A stretch of 64,000 bases of DNA, from the NCBI RefSeq assembly GCF_013170805.1, contig NZ_CP051293.1:3726001-3790000 (forward strand). Direction: 5' to 3'. The stretch's first letter is position 1, and each line of letters begins with the position of its first letter. This document shows, piece after piece, positions 1-8,656 of the stretch. Under the pieces are notes generated by a model that had not been told where the DNA came from, searched no databases, and saw only the letters and a program-made list of their open reading frames with translations. The position numbers were made by a program, and so were the translations under genes. This stretch comes from Mesorhizobium sp. NZP2077 (GTDB lineage: Bacteria; Pseudomonadota; Alphaproteobacteria; Rhizobiales; Rhizobiaceae).

Positions 1-6
1 GCAAGC

Positions 7-876
7 TCATCGCTGCCGCCGCGATTTCGGGTCGAGAATGTCGGCGATGCCGTCACCCAGGAGATTCAAACCGAGCACGGTGATGACGATCGCCATGCCG
101 GGAAAGATCGCCATCCACGGCGCCACCACCATGCGCGTCTGGGCGTCGAACAGCATGCGGCCCCAGCTCGGCATTGGCGGCTGCGCGCCGAGGCCGAGAT
201 AGGAAAGCCCGGCTTCGGCGAGGATGCCCAGCGCGAACTGGATGGTGCCTTGCACCAGCAGCAACGTGGCGATGTTGGGCAGCACATGTTCGATGGATAT
301 CTGCGTGCTGCTTTTTCCCGCGGCACGCGCGGCAAGGATAAATTCGCGTGGCCAGATCGCCAGCGCGCCGGCGCGGGCGACGCGGGCAAAGACCGGAATG
401 TTGAAGATGCCGATGGCGATGATGGCGTTGACGGCGCCGGGCCCGAAGATGGCAGTGATCATGATCGCCGATAGCAGGGCGGGGAAGGCGAAGACGAGAT
501 CGTTGATGCGCATCAGCGCTTCGTCGACCAAGCCGCCACGCGCCGCGGCAAAAGCGCCGAGTGGCACGCCTATGCCCATGCCGATGCCGACCGCTACAAG
601 TGCCACTGCAATCGAATTGCGGGCGCCGACCATGATCATCGACAGGATATCGCGGCCGAAATGGTCGGTGCCGAACCAATGCGCCAGCGAAGGGCCTTGC
701 GTCTTGTCGGCTATCACCAGCTTGGTGACGTCGTAAGGCGTCCAGACGTAGGAGACCATAGCCATCGCCAGGATCAGCAAGGTGATGACGAAGCCGGTGA
801 CGAAAGCCGTGTTCCTGAACGCCTTGGCCAGGATGGCGCTGAACGTTTCTTGTGACATGTCGATGTGCAGCGTCAT
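7..876 (-). CDS. Peptide ABC transporter permease, DppC/OppC type
   Basis: Inner-membrane permease of a family-5 (peptide/opine/nickel) ABC importer, 289 aa. An N-terminal membrane segment (about residues 20-45) is followed by the DppC-type stretch HWFGTDHFGRD and a block of five helices. The EAA loop that contacts the ATPase is visible as EFILAARAAGKS followed by HVLPN. The ATG at 876 overlaps the stop of the upstream permease by ATGA (873-876), so translation is coupled; the frame stays open further upstream but only as a shadow of that permease. The gene ends six bases from the window edge, so the ATPase genes usual in such operons would lie to the left. Family is clear; substrate (peptide, opine or glutathione-like) cannot be told from sequence. 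Confidence 0.93.
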   Translation of the reverse strand: MTLHIDMSQETFSAILAKAFRNTAFVTGFVITLLILAMAMVSYVWTPYDVTKLVIADKTQGPSLAHWFGTDHFGRDILSMIMVGARNSIAVALVAVGIGMGIGVPLGAFAAARGGLVDEALMRINDLVFAFPALLSAIMITAIFGPGAVNAIIAIGIFNIPVFARVARAGALAIWPREFILAARAAGKSSTQISIEHVLPNIATLLLVQGTIQFALGILAEAGLSYLGLGAQPPMPSWGRMLFDAQTRMVVAPWMAIFPGMAIVITVLGLNLLGDGIADILDPKSRRQR

Positions 877-1820
877 TGCCGGCTCCTCAAGCGCGGATCG
901 ACGACCGCATAGGAAAGGTCGACGACGAGGTTCACGGCAATGACGGCGGCGACCAGCAGCATGACGACGCTTTCGACGACTATCAGGTCGCGCTGGGTGA
1001 TCGCCTGGAACACCAGCCGGCCGAGGCCGGGCAGATAAAAGACATTCTCGATGATGATGGTACCGGCGAGCAGGAAGGCGAACTGCAGGCCGAGAATGGT
1101 CAGCATCGGGATCATGGCGTTGCGCAGCGCATGCCGCCACAGCACGGCACGGTAGGGCAGGCCCTTGGCGCGGGCGGTGCGGATATAGTCCTCGTTCAAC
1201 ACCTCGATCAGCGCCGAGCGGGTGACGCGCGCCAGGATCGCCGCCTGCGGCAAGGCAAGGGCGATCGCCGGCAGCAGCAGCGATTTCAGCGCGGGCCAGA
1301 TGCCTGCGCCCCAGCCGGGAAAGCCGCCGGCCGGAACCAACCGCAGCCACACGGCGAAAACATAGATCAGCATCAGCGCGAACCAGAAATTGGGCACGGC
1401 GACGCCAAGCTGTGCCGCGCCCATGGAAATCGTATCGCCGGCCCGTCCGCGCCGGCTGGCTGAAAACAGGCCGACGGGAATGGCGATGAGGGTGGAAAGC
1501 GCGAGCGCGATCAGCGCCAGCGGCAGCGAGACGGCAAGCCGTTCACGCACGAGATCGATGACCGGCACCGAATAGGTGTAGGAGCGACCGAAATCGAGGC
1601 TGAGCAGGCCGCCGGCCCAGTGCAGATAGCGCAGGACAAGCGGCGCGTTGAGGCCCATCTGGTTGCGCAGGAGTTCGACCTGGTCGGCGCTGGCGTTCAT
1701 GCCCAGCATCAGCCGCGCCGGGTCGCCGGGCAGGATTTCGAGCACGGCGAACACCACGATGGAGGCCAGCACCAGTGTGGCAAGCGAGATGGCCAGGCGC
1801 TTGAGGAGGTAGGTGGTCAT
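873..1820 (-). CDS. Peptide ABC transporter permease, DppB/OppB type
   Basis: Partner inner-membrane permease, 315 aa. It starts MTTYLLKRL with the typical first helix and LPGDPARLMLG motif of DppB proteins, and carries the EAA-type loop DYIRTARAKGLPYR then HALRNAMIP near residues 200-225. The ATG at 1820 has GGAACGG about six bases upstream; a TTG three codons earlier is a weaker alternative. It lies 80 bp after the binding-protein gene, and that gap holds a strong hairpin (1847-1876). The four-base overlap with the DppC-type gene shows that the two permeases form a heterodimer pair in one operon. Confidence 0.93.
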   Translation of the reverse strand: MTTYLLKRLAISLATLVLASIVVFAVLEILPGDPARLMLGMNASADQVELLRNQMGLNAPLVLRYLHWAGGLLSLDFGRSYTYSVPVIDLVRERLAVSLPLALIALALSTLIAIPVGLFSASRRGRAGDTISMGAAQLGVAVPNFWFALMLIYVFAVWLRLVPAGGFPGWGAGIWPALKSLLLPAIALALPQAAILARVTRSALIEVLNEDYIRTARAKGLPYRAVLWRHALRNAMIPMLTILGLQFAFLLAGTIIIENVFYLPGLGRLVFQAITQRDLIVVESVVMLLVAAVIAVNLVVDLSYAVVDPRLRSRQ

Positions 1821-1846
1821 CCGTTCCAACGTGCCGGAAAAAGGCA

Positions 1847-1876
1847 GGCTCCGGAAGCCGTTTTACTTCCGGAGCC
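1847..1876 (-). promoter_or_regulatory. Intercistronic hairpin after the binding-protein gene
   Basis: Perfect inverted repeat: GGCTCCGGAAG (1847-1857) and CTTCCGGAGCC (1866-1876), an 11-bp stem with an 8-nt loop, between the stop of the substrate-binding protein and the first permease. No U tract follows. Such hairpins in importer operons are generally thought to stabilise the upstream binding-protein mRNA or partly stop transcription, giving excess binding protein over permease; that role is inferred here. Confidence 0.6.
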
Positions 1877-1899
1877 ACGCATTTCTCGAAAGCGCGAGA

Positions 1900-3378
1900 T
1901 CAACCCGACCACTTCACCTTGGTCAGGTCGTTGGCGGGGATCGGCGCGTTTTCCCACAGCCCTTGCAGCTTGGCGTCCCAGACCCCGACCTTGGGCAGTT
2001 CGTAGAGGAAGCCGACCACCGCATCGTCGGCCAGGATCTTTTGCGCCTGCGCATACAATTCCTTGCGCTTGGCCTCGTCGGACGTCAGTTCCAGATCGGC
2101 GATGACCTTGTTGAAGGCAGGGTTGTCGTAATTGAAGTAGTAGTCCTTGCGCGAATAGATATCGATGTCGTTCGGCTCGGTATGGGAGACGATGGTCAGG
2201 TCGTAGTCCTTCTTGGTGAACACCTGGTCCAGCCACTGCGCCCACTCGACGGGGATAATCTCGAGGTTGATGCCGACGTCGCGGAGCTGTGAGGCGATGA
2301 TCTCGCCGCCGAGCCGCGCATAGGACGTCGGCGGCAGCTTCAACGTGGCCTTGAAGCCGTTCTCCAGTCCCGCTTCCTTGAGCAGTTCCTTGGCCTTGGC
2401 CTCGTCGTGCGGATAGCGGCCGATGAGGTCGATATAATATTTATTAGCCGGCGACATATGTGAGCCGATCGGCAGGCCAAGGCCGGCCGAGGCGCCGTCG
2501 ATGATCGCCTTGCGGTCGAGCGCATAGGAGATCGCCTGCCTCACCTGCAGCTTGTCGAAGGGCGGCTTCTTGTTGTTGATGGACAGGATGGTCTCGCCTT
2601 CGGTCGCGCCGACCACAACCTTGAAGCGCGGATCATCCTTGACCTGGGAAACGCTGTCGGGATCGAAGAAGGGGAAGGCCTGGATGTCGCCGGAAAGCAG
2701 CGCCGGCACCGCCGCCGCGGCATCGGGAACGATGCGGAACTCGACCTTTTCGAGGAAAGCAGGGGTGCCCCAGTAATGATCTGATTTCACCAGGGTGACC
2801 GATGAACCCTTGGCCCAGCTCTCGAATTTGAAGGGGCCGGTGCCAACAGGCTTCTCCTTGTTGGTGTCGGCGGATTTCGGCGACACAATCACCGCGTCGC
2901 CCCAGCCCATATTGTAAAGGAACGAGCCCTGCGGGTGGGTGAGCGTCACCTTCACCGTGGCGGGGTCGACCGCTTCGACCTTGTCGATGGCGGCAAAGAG
3001 CTGCTTTTGCGCGTTGAGCGAGTTTTCCGCGCGGGCACGGTCGAGCGAGAACTTCACGTCGTCGGCGCCGAAATCGGCGCCGTCGTGGAATTTCACGCCG
3101 GTGTGCAGCTTGAAGGTGTAGACCTTGCCGTCATCGGAAATGGTCCAGCTTTCGGCAAGATCCGGCAGAACCTCGCCATTGGGCCCGATCCGGGTTAGGC
3201 CCTCGAACACATTGGCGTAGGTGACCTCCCTGATCGCCGCGGCCGCTCCCGCCGTCGGGTCGAGATGCGGGGGTTCAAGCGGAATGCCGATGACGAGATC
3301 GGTCCTGGCGGCAGACGCCGAAGTGGCGGTTGCAAGCGCCAGCACGGCAGCGGCCAGAAGGGTCTTCCAAAGTCTCAT
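1900..3378 (-). CDS. Peptide ABC transporter substrate-binding protein (SBP family 5)
   Basis: Periplasmic binding protein of the importer, 492 aa, usual size for DppA/OppA-like proteins. Residues 1-23 are a clear signal peptide ending SASA before ARTD. The mature start DLVIGIPLEPPHLDP and the block FEGLTRIGPNGEVLPDLAES are the family-5 signature. The ATG at 3378 is preceded by GGGAG at about nine bases. It lies 124 bp downstream of an M20 peptidase gene on the same strand and before two permease genes. This suggests uptake of a peptide or acylated amino acid that the peptidase could then hydrolyse; ligand specificity is not visible. Confidence 0.93.
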   Translation of the reverse strand: MRLWKTLLAAAVLALATATSASAARTDLVIGIPLEPPHLDPTAGAAAAIREVTYANVFEGLTRIGPNGEVLPDLAESWTISDDGKVYTFKLHTGVKFHDGADFGADDVKFSLDRARAENSLNAQKQLFAAIDKVEAVDPATVKVTLTHPQGSFLYNMGWGDAVIVSPKSADTNKEKPVGTGPFKFESWAKGSSVTLVKSDHYWGTPAFLEKVEFRIVPDAAAAVPALLSGDIQAFPFFDPDSVSQVKDDPRFKVVVGATEGETILSINNKKPPFDKLQVRQAISYALDRKAIIDGASAGLGLPIGSHMSPANKYYIDLIGRYPHDEAKAKELLKEAGLENGFKATLKLPPTSYARLGGEIIASQLRDVGINLEIIPVEWAQWLDQVFTKKDYDLTIVSHTEPNDIDIYSRKDYYFNYDNPAFNKVIADLELTSDEAKRKELYAQAQKILADDAVVGFLYELPKVGVWDAKLQGLWENAPIPANDLTKVKWSG

Positions 3379-3502
3379 CGCTGAACTCCCTATGTGCTCA
3401 AATGCTCAAGCCGGCGGATAGAAGCGTGATTTCACGCGGGAGTAAATTGCGTTTCGTGCTGTCGCATCGCGCCGGGAGAAATGTTTTTGCGCCGCGGGCC
3501 GC

Positions 3503-4780
3503 TCATCGAGTTGTGCCGCGCAGCAGCACGTTGAGCCCGATCGCCATCACCTTGGCCGATTCCACCATGTCCTCTATGCCCACCCATTCGTCCGGCCGAT
3601 GGGCGAGGTCGAGAATGCCAGGACCATAGGCGATGCAGTCGTAGATATGGCCGATGCGGGCTATGTGCTTCTGGTCGTAGGTGCCGGGCGAGATGACGTA
3701 GTCGGGCTCACGGTCGAAGATGGCCATGATGCCTTGCGCCACCGCCTTGACCACCGGCGCATCGCGCTCGGTCATCAGCGGCAGCACTTCCATCAGGTCG
3801 CGGATTTCATAATCGAATTTTTTACGCTCGCGCTTCAGCCGGTCGAGAATACCGGTCACTTCGCCCTTGACCGTGGCGAGATCTTCCTCGAGCAGGAAGC
3901 GGCGGTCGATGGTCAGCCGGCAGGAATCAGGCACGTTGGGCGAGGGCAGGCCGGGCCGGAAATCCTCTGTCTGGCCGCCATGGATCGAGTTGATGTTCAT
4001 GGTCGAGCGTTTTGCACCTTCGGGCACGACCGGCATGCGCGTCATCTTGCGGTCGAGCGCCGGGAACAATTCATCCTCGAAAGCCCTGAGCACGGCGCCC
4101 ATGTGGCGCACTGCATTGTCGCCGAGAAACGGCATCGAGCCGTGCGCGATCTCGCCCTTGGTCTCGATCTCCGCCCACCAGACGCCGCGATGGCCAAGGC
4201 AGATGCGGTCCTTGTTCAGTGGCTCGGGGATGATGACGTGGTCGACCCTGGGTTTCGAGAAATAGCCGAGCCTGGCCAGATGGGCGACTCCGCCGAAGCC
4301 GCCGGATTCTTCGTCGACCGTGCCGGATATTTCAATGGCGCCGGGAAAGTCCGGATAGACTTCCATGAAGGCTTCGGCGGCGATTATCGATGAAGCCAGG
4401 CCGCCTTTCATGTCGCAGGCGCCGCGGCCATAGACCTTGCCGTCCTTGACGACACCGGCAAAGGGATCGATGGTCCAGCCGTCGCCGGCCTCGACCACGT
4501 CGATATGCGAATTGAAGTGAACGCAGGCGCCGGGTGACCGGCCGTCGAAACGGGCCACGACATTGACGCGCGGGTAGCGATCGGTGTCGCCCGGCGTGCC
4601 TTCGGCGCGGATGAATTCGGTCTCGAAGCCAAGCTTCTTCAGCCGCGCGCCAAGATATTCGGCGCATGGCCGGTAGGCCTCGCCGGGCGGATTGATGGTC
4701 GGGAACCGGATGAGGTCGGCGGTCAGCGCGACGACTTCATCGCGCCTGATGTCGATTGCTTGAAGGAGTTGTTCGTTCAT
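3503..4780 (-). CDS. M20 family metallopeptidase (ArgE/DapE-like deacylase)
   Basis: Cytosolic zinc-dependent amidohydrolase, 425 aa. Metal and catalytic residues are visible: H92 and D94 in the segment SHIDVVEAG, D123 in GRGACDMKGG, and the Glu pair E157-E158 in GTVDEESGG. The family removes acyl or aminoacyl groups from N-acyl amino acids or dipeptides. The chosen ATG at 4780 gives MNEQLLQ; the frame is open 48 bases further but that stretch looks non-coding. It heads the minus-strand cluster with a family-5 peptide importer, so a scavenging role on the imported compound is likely. It could also be labelled acetylornithine deacetylase-like; the true substrate is unknown. Confidence 0.9.
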   Translation of the reverse strand: MNEQLLQAIDIRRDEVVALTADLIRFPTINPPGEAYRPCAEYLGARLKKLGFETEFIRAEGTPGDTDRYPRVNVVARFDGRSPGACVHFNSHIDVVEAGDGWTIDPFAGVVKDGKVYGRGACDMKGGLASSIIAAEAFMEVYPDFPGAIEISGTVDEESGGFGGVAHLARLGYFSKPRVDHVIIPEPLNKDRICLGHRGVWWAEIETKGEIAHGSMPFLGDNAVRHMGAVLRAFEDELFPALDRKMTRMPVVPEGAKRSTMNINSIHGGQTEDFRPGLPSPNVPDSCRLTIDRRFLLEEDLATVKGEVTGILDRLKRERKKFDYEIRDLMEVLPLMTERDAPVVKAVAQGIMAIFDREPDYVISPGTYDQKHIARIGHIYDCIAYGPGILDLAHRPDEWVGIEDMVESAKVMAIGLNVLLRGTTR

Positions 4781-5001
4781 CAGCAGAGTTGAGCAAACAA
4801 CGACGTGGCATTGCAAGCCCGCCAGCAATCAAGTCCGTGCGACGTGTCGTTGCGGCAACTATCGCGGGAAATCGTTCAAATTCGCCGCATCGGATTGGGG
4901 AATTGATCAAGGAGTGTGTGTTATCCGGTTCACCTGCCATTAAAAAGATGAAAAACATCGTGAGGGCAGACAGGCAAGGGCAATCAAAGGGGTTTGGTCG
5001 C

Positions 5002-5433
5002 ATGAAGAAGTCTTTTCTAGTCGCAGCGGCGATATTGGCAACCGCGCTGTTTGGTGCGCCGGCCGCAAGTCACGCGGCCATGTTGGAAGCAAATATCGAC
5101 GTGTCGTCGCAGACAATGACGGTCAGGTATGGCCTGTCGGTTTACCGATGGACCGTGTCCACCGCGCGTCCCGGCTATTTCACGCCGCGCGGCACGTACC
5201 GGCCGCAACGCACGGCGCGGATGTGGTATTCGAAAAAGTACCATATGTCGCCGATGCCTTATTCCGTGTTCTTCCATGGCGGCTATGCCATCCATGGCAC
5301 GGGCGCCGTCAGGCAACTCGGCCGCCCGGCCTCGCATGGCTGCGTGCGGCTACACACGGCCAACGCCGCGACCTTCTATTCGATGGTGCGGGAAGTGGGC
5401 TTCGGCAACACGCGCATTGTCGTGACGAACTAG
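5002..5433 (+). CDS. Exported L,D-transpeptidase (YkuD domain)
   Basis: Small periplasmic L,D-transpeptidase, 143 aa. A signal peptide covers residues 1-25 (MKKSFLVAAAILATALFG...). The YkuD catalytic signature is complete: H98 in AIHGTGA and the nucleophile C114 with its flanking residues in SHGCVRL. These enzymes cross-link peptidoglycan 3-3 or anchor proteins to it, an important activity in Rhizobiales, which often carry many paralogues. The open frame extends upstream to 4756, but the segment before 5002 is not protein-like and the signal peptide fixes the start. It stands alone, divergent from the M20 gene. Confidence 0.9.
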   Translation: MKKSFLVAAAILATALFGAPAASHAAMLEANIDVSSQTMTVRYGLSVYRWTVSTARPGYFTPRGTYRPQRTARMWYSKKYHMSPMPYSVFFHGGYAIHGTGAVRQLGRPASHGCVRLHTANAATFYSMVREVGFGNTRIVVTN

Positions 5434-5642
5434 AGCCTTGACCGCCGTTGATCCCAACAAGGTCGTTGCGGTGGGATAGGGTGCAATTGTCCGCATCTCG
5501 GGCGCTTTTCCTGAAAAATGTTGCAGGAATGGCGCATTTGGCTCGGAAACGTTGTCGTTGCGTCACTTCCGCCCGACCAATCGTTTCCGTCAAGAATGCG
5601 TTTGTGTTAGATATCGCGCATATAACGTTACGAGGGGCTTTG

Positions 5643-6488
5643 ATGTACAGACTTCTTCTTGGTGCGGCGATTGCCGCCACTGCGACTTCCGCCTTTGCCG
5701 CCGACGCGGTCGCGCCGATCGTCATGGAACCGGAACTCGCTCAGCCGCATATTTCCGGCTATGTCGAAGCCTATCTCGGAGGGCTCTATCTCACGTCGGG
5801 CGGCGAGCACGAGAGCGCGACAACGGCAGGCGGGGCAGGCCGTGTCAATTTCCCAATCGACCCTCGTTGGAACATCCAGGCCGACGCATTCGTCGATTCG
5901 CTTTGGGTTCAGAGCCAGAATCTAGATGGCTATGGCGGCGCGGTTCACGCCTACTGGCGCGATCCGAGTTCTTATGCTCTTGGTGGGTTCACCTCGGTGA
6001 CGGGCTATGGTGGCGACGTGGTCAGTGGCGAGAACCTCTACAGTTTCGCGGTTGGCCCCGAGGCTCAAGCCTATTTTGGCAATGTGACCGTCTACGGGCA
6101 GATCTATTACGGCCAGTTGCGCGCGACGGGTCAATCCGAGCATTTCGACAATTGGGGTGGTCGCGGCGTCGTGCGTTATTTCGCTCAAGACAACCTTCGC
6201 TTTGATGCCGAACTCGGCTATTCGAGGATTTCTCTGGGCGGCGAAAGCCTCAATACCGTCACCGGTGCGTTGCAGGCCATGTACCGGTTCTCCGGCACCC
6301 CCCTATCGGTCTTCGGACGCTACCAACTGGATCATGTATCCTCTCCCGGCAGTTCGGGAAGCTTGAACGTCCATAAGTTCGTGATTGGTCTGCGCGGCAG
6401 CTTCGGCTCCGACACGCTGCTCGACGAAGACCGCAATGGCGCGACGATGGACACCTATCGCCCCAACTTCATCCTGCCGTTGCTATAG
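5643..6488 (+). CDS. Putative outer-membrane beta-barrel protein
   Basis: 281 aa, function not recognised. Residues 1-19 form a signal peptide (MYRLLLGAAIAATATSAFA). The mature part shows alternating aromatic/small residues and repeated glycine-rich strands such as GYVEAYLGGLYL, QAYFGNVTVYGQIYYG and LRFDAELGYSR, as expected for amphipathic beta strands. The chosen ATG is preceded by GAGGGG at eight bases; upstream in-frame ATGs lack both. A bidirectional terminator follows (6531-6562). It resembles small alphaproteobacterial porin-like barrels by composition only. Confidence 0.7.
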   Translation: MYRLLLGAAIAATATSAFAADAVAPIVMEPELAQPHISGYVEAYLGGLYLTSGGEHESATTAGGAGRVNFPIDPRWNIQADAFVDSLWVQSQNLDGYGGAVHAYWRDPSSYALGGFTSVTGYGGDVVSGENLYSFAVGPEAQAYFGNVTVYGQIYYGQLRATGQSEHFDNWGGRGVVRYFAQDNLRFDAELGYSRISLGGESLNTVTGALQAMYRFSGTPLSVFGRYQLDHVSSPGSSGSLNVHKFVIGLRGSFGSDTLLDEDRNGATMDTYRPNFILPLL

Positions 6489-6530
6489 TGGAAGGCGCGA
6501 AGGCGCCTGGGTGACAAGGACCAACCTGGA

Positions 6531-6562
6531 AAAGCCGCGAAGAGGAATTTTCGCGGCTTTTT
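6531..6562. terminator. Bidirectional Rho-independent terminator
   Basis: AAAAGCCGCGAA (6531-6542) and TTCGCGGCTTTT (6551-6562) form a perfect 12-bp stem with an 8-nt loop; a T run follows on the plus strand and an A run precedes it, so it can act both ways. It sits between the convergent barrel gene and the lipid A acyltransferase. Confidence 0.9.
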
Positions 6563-6607
6563 TCTTGCGCATTTGCTGCCAATGGCCGAGTGGCACGCAG
6601 ATATTGG

Positions 6608-7585
6608 CTAACTGGCTTGCGTTGCTTTGGCACGCGGGCGACGCCGCCAGTTGCTGATCTCCCACCTTTTGTGGAACCACATCCACTGGCCGGGATCCTC
6701 GCGCACCCAGCGTTCGACCACGTCATTCAGCATCTGGGTGGTCGCGTGGACGTCGACGCTACCGTCGGCGGTGCGCGGCAAGACCAGCTTGTTCTCGATC
6801 TCGAGCCGGAAGCGGTTACCCGGCAGCCTGATGCAACGCGCGGGATAGACGTCGCAGTCATAGTGGCGGGCAAGGGTGCCGAGCACCCGGTTGCTCTGGC
6901 AGGGACGACCGAAGAAGGTCGTGTCCAGGCCGTTGGAGAATTTCTGGTCGACGAGGACGCCAATATTGCCGCCATTCTCCAGGACACCTGCCAATGCGAA
7001 TGAGGCGCCGGCCATCGACGGCAGCAGCGATCCCATGGTCGAGCGCCGCGTCGAGAGGATGTAATCGGCGAGGTAGGGGTTGTTGGGCGGGCGAAACAGC
7101 GCCGTGATGTTCATGCCGAAGGTGGCTGCCGCCACCGGCAGCAGCTCGAAATTGCCGAGATGGCCGGTGAAGACAATGTGCGGCCGCTTCTCGGCGGCAA
7201 TCTCGACGAAGTGCTCTGTTCCTTTGACCTCGACGCGGCCAGGCTTGCTGGCCGCTGGGTCATAGTCGAACAGGGCATCGAGGAAGATATATTCGGCGGC
7301 CAAGCGCGCCATGTTGCCCCACATGTCGGAGGCGATGGCCTGGATTTCGTCCTCGCTCTTGTTCGGGTAGGCCTTGCGCAGATTGTCGATGGCAACCTGG
7401 TGGCGTCCGACCCTGGGGCCAACGAGGCGTGCGATGCGGTCGGCGAAATTCAGCGCGCTGTCGGCCGGCAGCAGGCGCAGTATCGAGATGATGATCATCG
7501 CCGCGCGCGCAACCAGCCAGTAGTTCAGCTGGCGCAGTTGCCTGCCGTAGCGATACCTCAGATCCCGGCGAAACTTCTTGAACAC
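6608..7585 (-). CDS. lpxXL: Lipid A very-long-chain acyltransferase (LpxXL, HtrB/LpxL family)
   Basis: Inner-membrane acyltransferase that in rhizobia transfers the 27-hydroxyoctacosanoyl chain from AcpXL to lipid A. The catalytic HX4E motif is present as H142-LGNF-E147 (GHLGNFEL), and an N-terminal membrane anchor lies at about residues 22-40. No ATG is available near the expected start; a GTG at 7585, six bases after the stop of the dehydrogenase gene, gives 325 aa and would be translationally coupled. It is last in the cluster acpXL-fabF2XL-fabF1XL-adh-lpxXL, which supports LpxXL over an ordinary lauroyl transferase. Confidence 0.88.
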   Translation of the reverse strand: MFKKFRRDLRYRYGRQLRQLNYWLVARAAMIIISILRLLPADSALNFADRIARLVGPRVGRHQVAIDNLRKAYPNKSEDEIQAIASDMWGNMARLAAEYIFLDALFDYDPAASKPGRVEVKGTEHFVEIAAEKRPHIVFTGHLGNFELLPVAAATFGMNITALFRPPNNPYLADYILSTRRSTMGSLLPSMAGASFALAGVLENGGNIGVLVDQKFSNGLDTTFFGRPCQSNRVLGTLARHYDCDVYPARCIRLPGNRFRLEIENKLVLPRTADGSVDVHATTQMLNDVVERWVREDPGQWMWFHKRWEISNWRRRPRAKATQAS

Positions 7586-7590
7586 AGGCT

Positions 7591-8619
7591 TTAGCCGACC
7601 CGCAGGATGATCTTGCCGAAGACGTCGCGGCCTTCCATGCGCTTCAGCGCGGCATCGATATCGCTGAAGCCGACCTCGGTGTCGATGACCGGTGCGACCT
7701 GCCCGGCCGCCATCTTCTGCATGGCGTTGGCCATGTTCTCCATGCGGCAGCCGAAGGATCCCAGCAGTTTCAATTGCTGCTGGAACAGCTGCATGAGATT
7801 GATCTGCGTCGACACGCCTGATGTCGAGCCGCAGGTGACCAGGCGGCCGCCGCGCTTCAGGCACAGCATCGAACCGGCAAAGGTGTCGGCGCCGACATGT
7901 TCGAACACGACATCGACGCCCTTCTTCTTGGTCAGCTTGCGCACCACGCCCTCGAAGCGGTCCTCGCGGTAGTTGATGACATGGTCGGCGCCCAGCGCCT
8001 TGGCCTTGTCGATCTTGTCGTTCGAACCGACCGTGGTGATGATGGTGCAGCCCATCCGCTTGGCCAGCTGGATCGCCGCCGAGCCGATGCCGGAGCCGCC
8101 GGCATGGACCAGGATGGTTTCGCCCGGCTGCAGTTTCGCATTGTCGAACAGCATGTGCTCGACCGTGCCGAAGGTGACGGGCGCGACAGCTGCGCCAATG
8201 TCGGTCACGCCGGGCGGGGCGGGCACGAGCAGACGTGCAGGCAGGTTGATCTTCTCCTGTGCGAAGCCATCCAGGTGAAAGCCGTGGACACCGGAAACAT
8301 GTTCGCAGAGATTGTCACGCCCTTCGCGGCAGGCCCGGCAAAGGCCGCAGGTGCGCGCGCCATAGATCGACACCAATTGCCCGGGCAGCAGGCTGGAAAC
8401 GCCGGGACCGACCGCCTCGACTTCGCCGGAGGCTTCCGCGCCGACGACCAGCGGCAGCTTGCGCTTGGCAAAGGCCATGCCGCGCCAGCCCCAGACGTCG
8501 ATATGGTTCAGCGCCACTGCCTTGATGCGCAGCGTGACTTCGCCGAGTGCGGGCGGCGGGGGAGGCGGCAGGTCCACCGTTTCGAGACGGCGGTCCTCGA
8601 TAAGTTGCAGTGCGCGCAT
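7591..8619 (-). CDS. adh2XL: Zinc-binding MDR dehydrogenase of the lipid A VLCFA cluster
   Basis: 342-aa medium-chain dehydrogenase/reductase. It has the GroES-like N-terminal domain, a structural zinc site (CGLCRACREGRDNLC) and the NAD(P)-binding GGSGIGSAAIQLAK motif at about residue 175. In rhizobial C28 fatty-acid clusters the corresponding gene is thought to act as enoyl reductase or oxidoreductase during chain elongation; that role is by position. The ATG at 8619 begins MRALQLIEDRRL, in the usual place for the family, although the frame is open upstream into the fabF1XL gene. It lies 37 bp after fabF1XL. Confidence 0.88.
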   Translation of the reverse strand: MRALQLIEDRRLETVDLPPPPPPALGEVTLRIKAVALNHIDVWGWRGMAFAKRKLPLVVGAEASGEVEAVGPGVSSLLPGQLVSIYGARTCGLCRACREGRDNLCEHVSGVHGFHLDGFAQEKINLPARLLVPAPPGVTDIGAAVAPVTFGTVEHMLFDNAKLQPGETILVHAGGSGIGSAAIQLAKRMGCTIITTVGSNDKIDKAKALGADHVINYREDRFEGVVRKLTKKKGVDVVFEHVGADTFAGSMLCLKRGGRLVTCGSTSGVSTQINLMQLFQQQLKLLGSFGCRMENMANAMQKMAAGQVAPVIDTEVGFSDIDAALKRMEGRDVFGKIILRVG

Positions 8620-8656
8620 AAAGCCTGTCGGTTCTGTTTGAGCGGAAGGGGCTCGC

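Noticed and set aside
877..1350. N-terminal extension of the DppC-type permease.
   Set aside because: The upstream part of the frame is the out-of-frame shadow of the DppB-type gene; the ATGA overlap at 873-876 marks the start.
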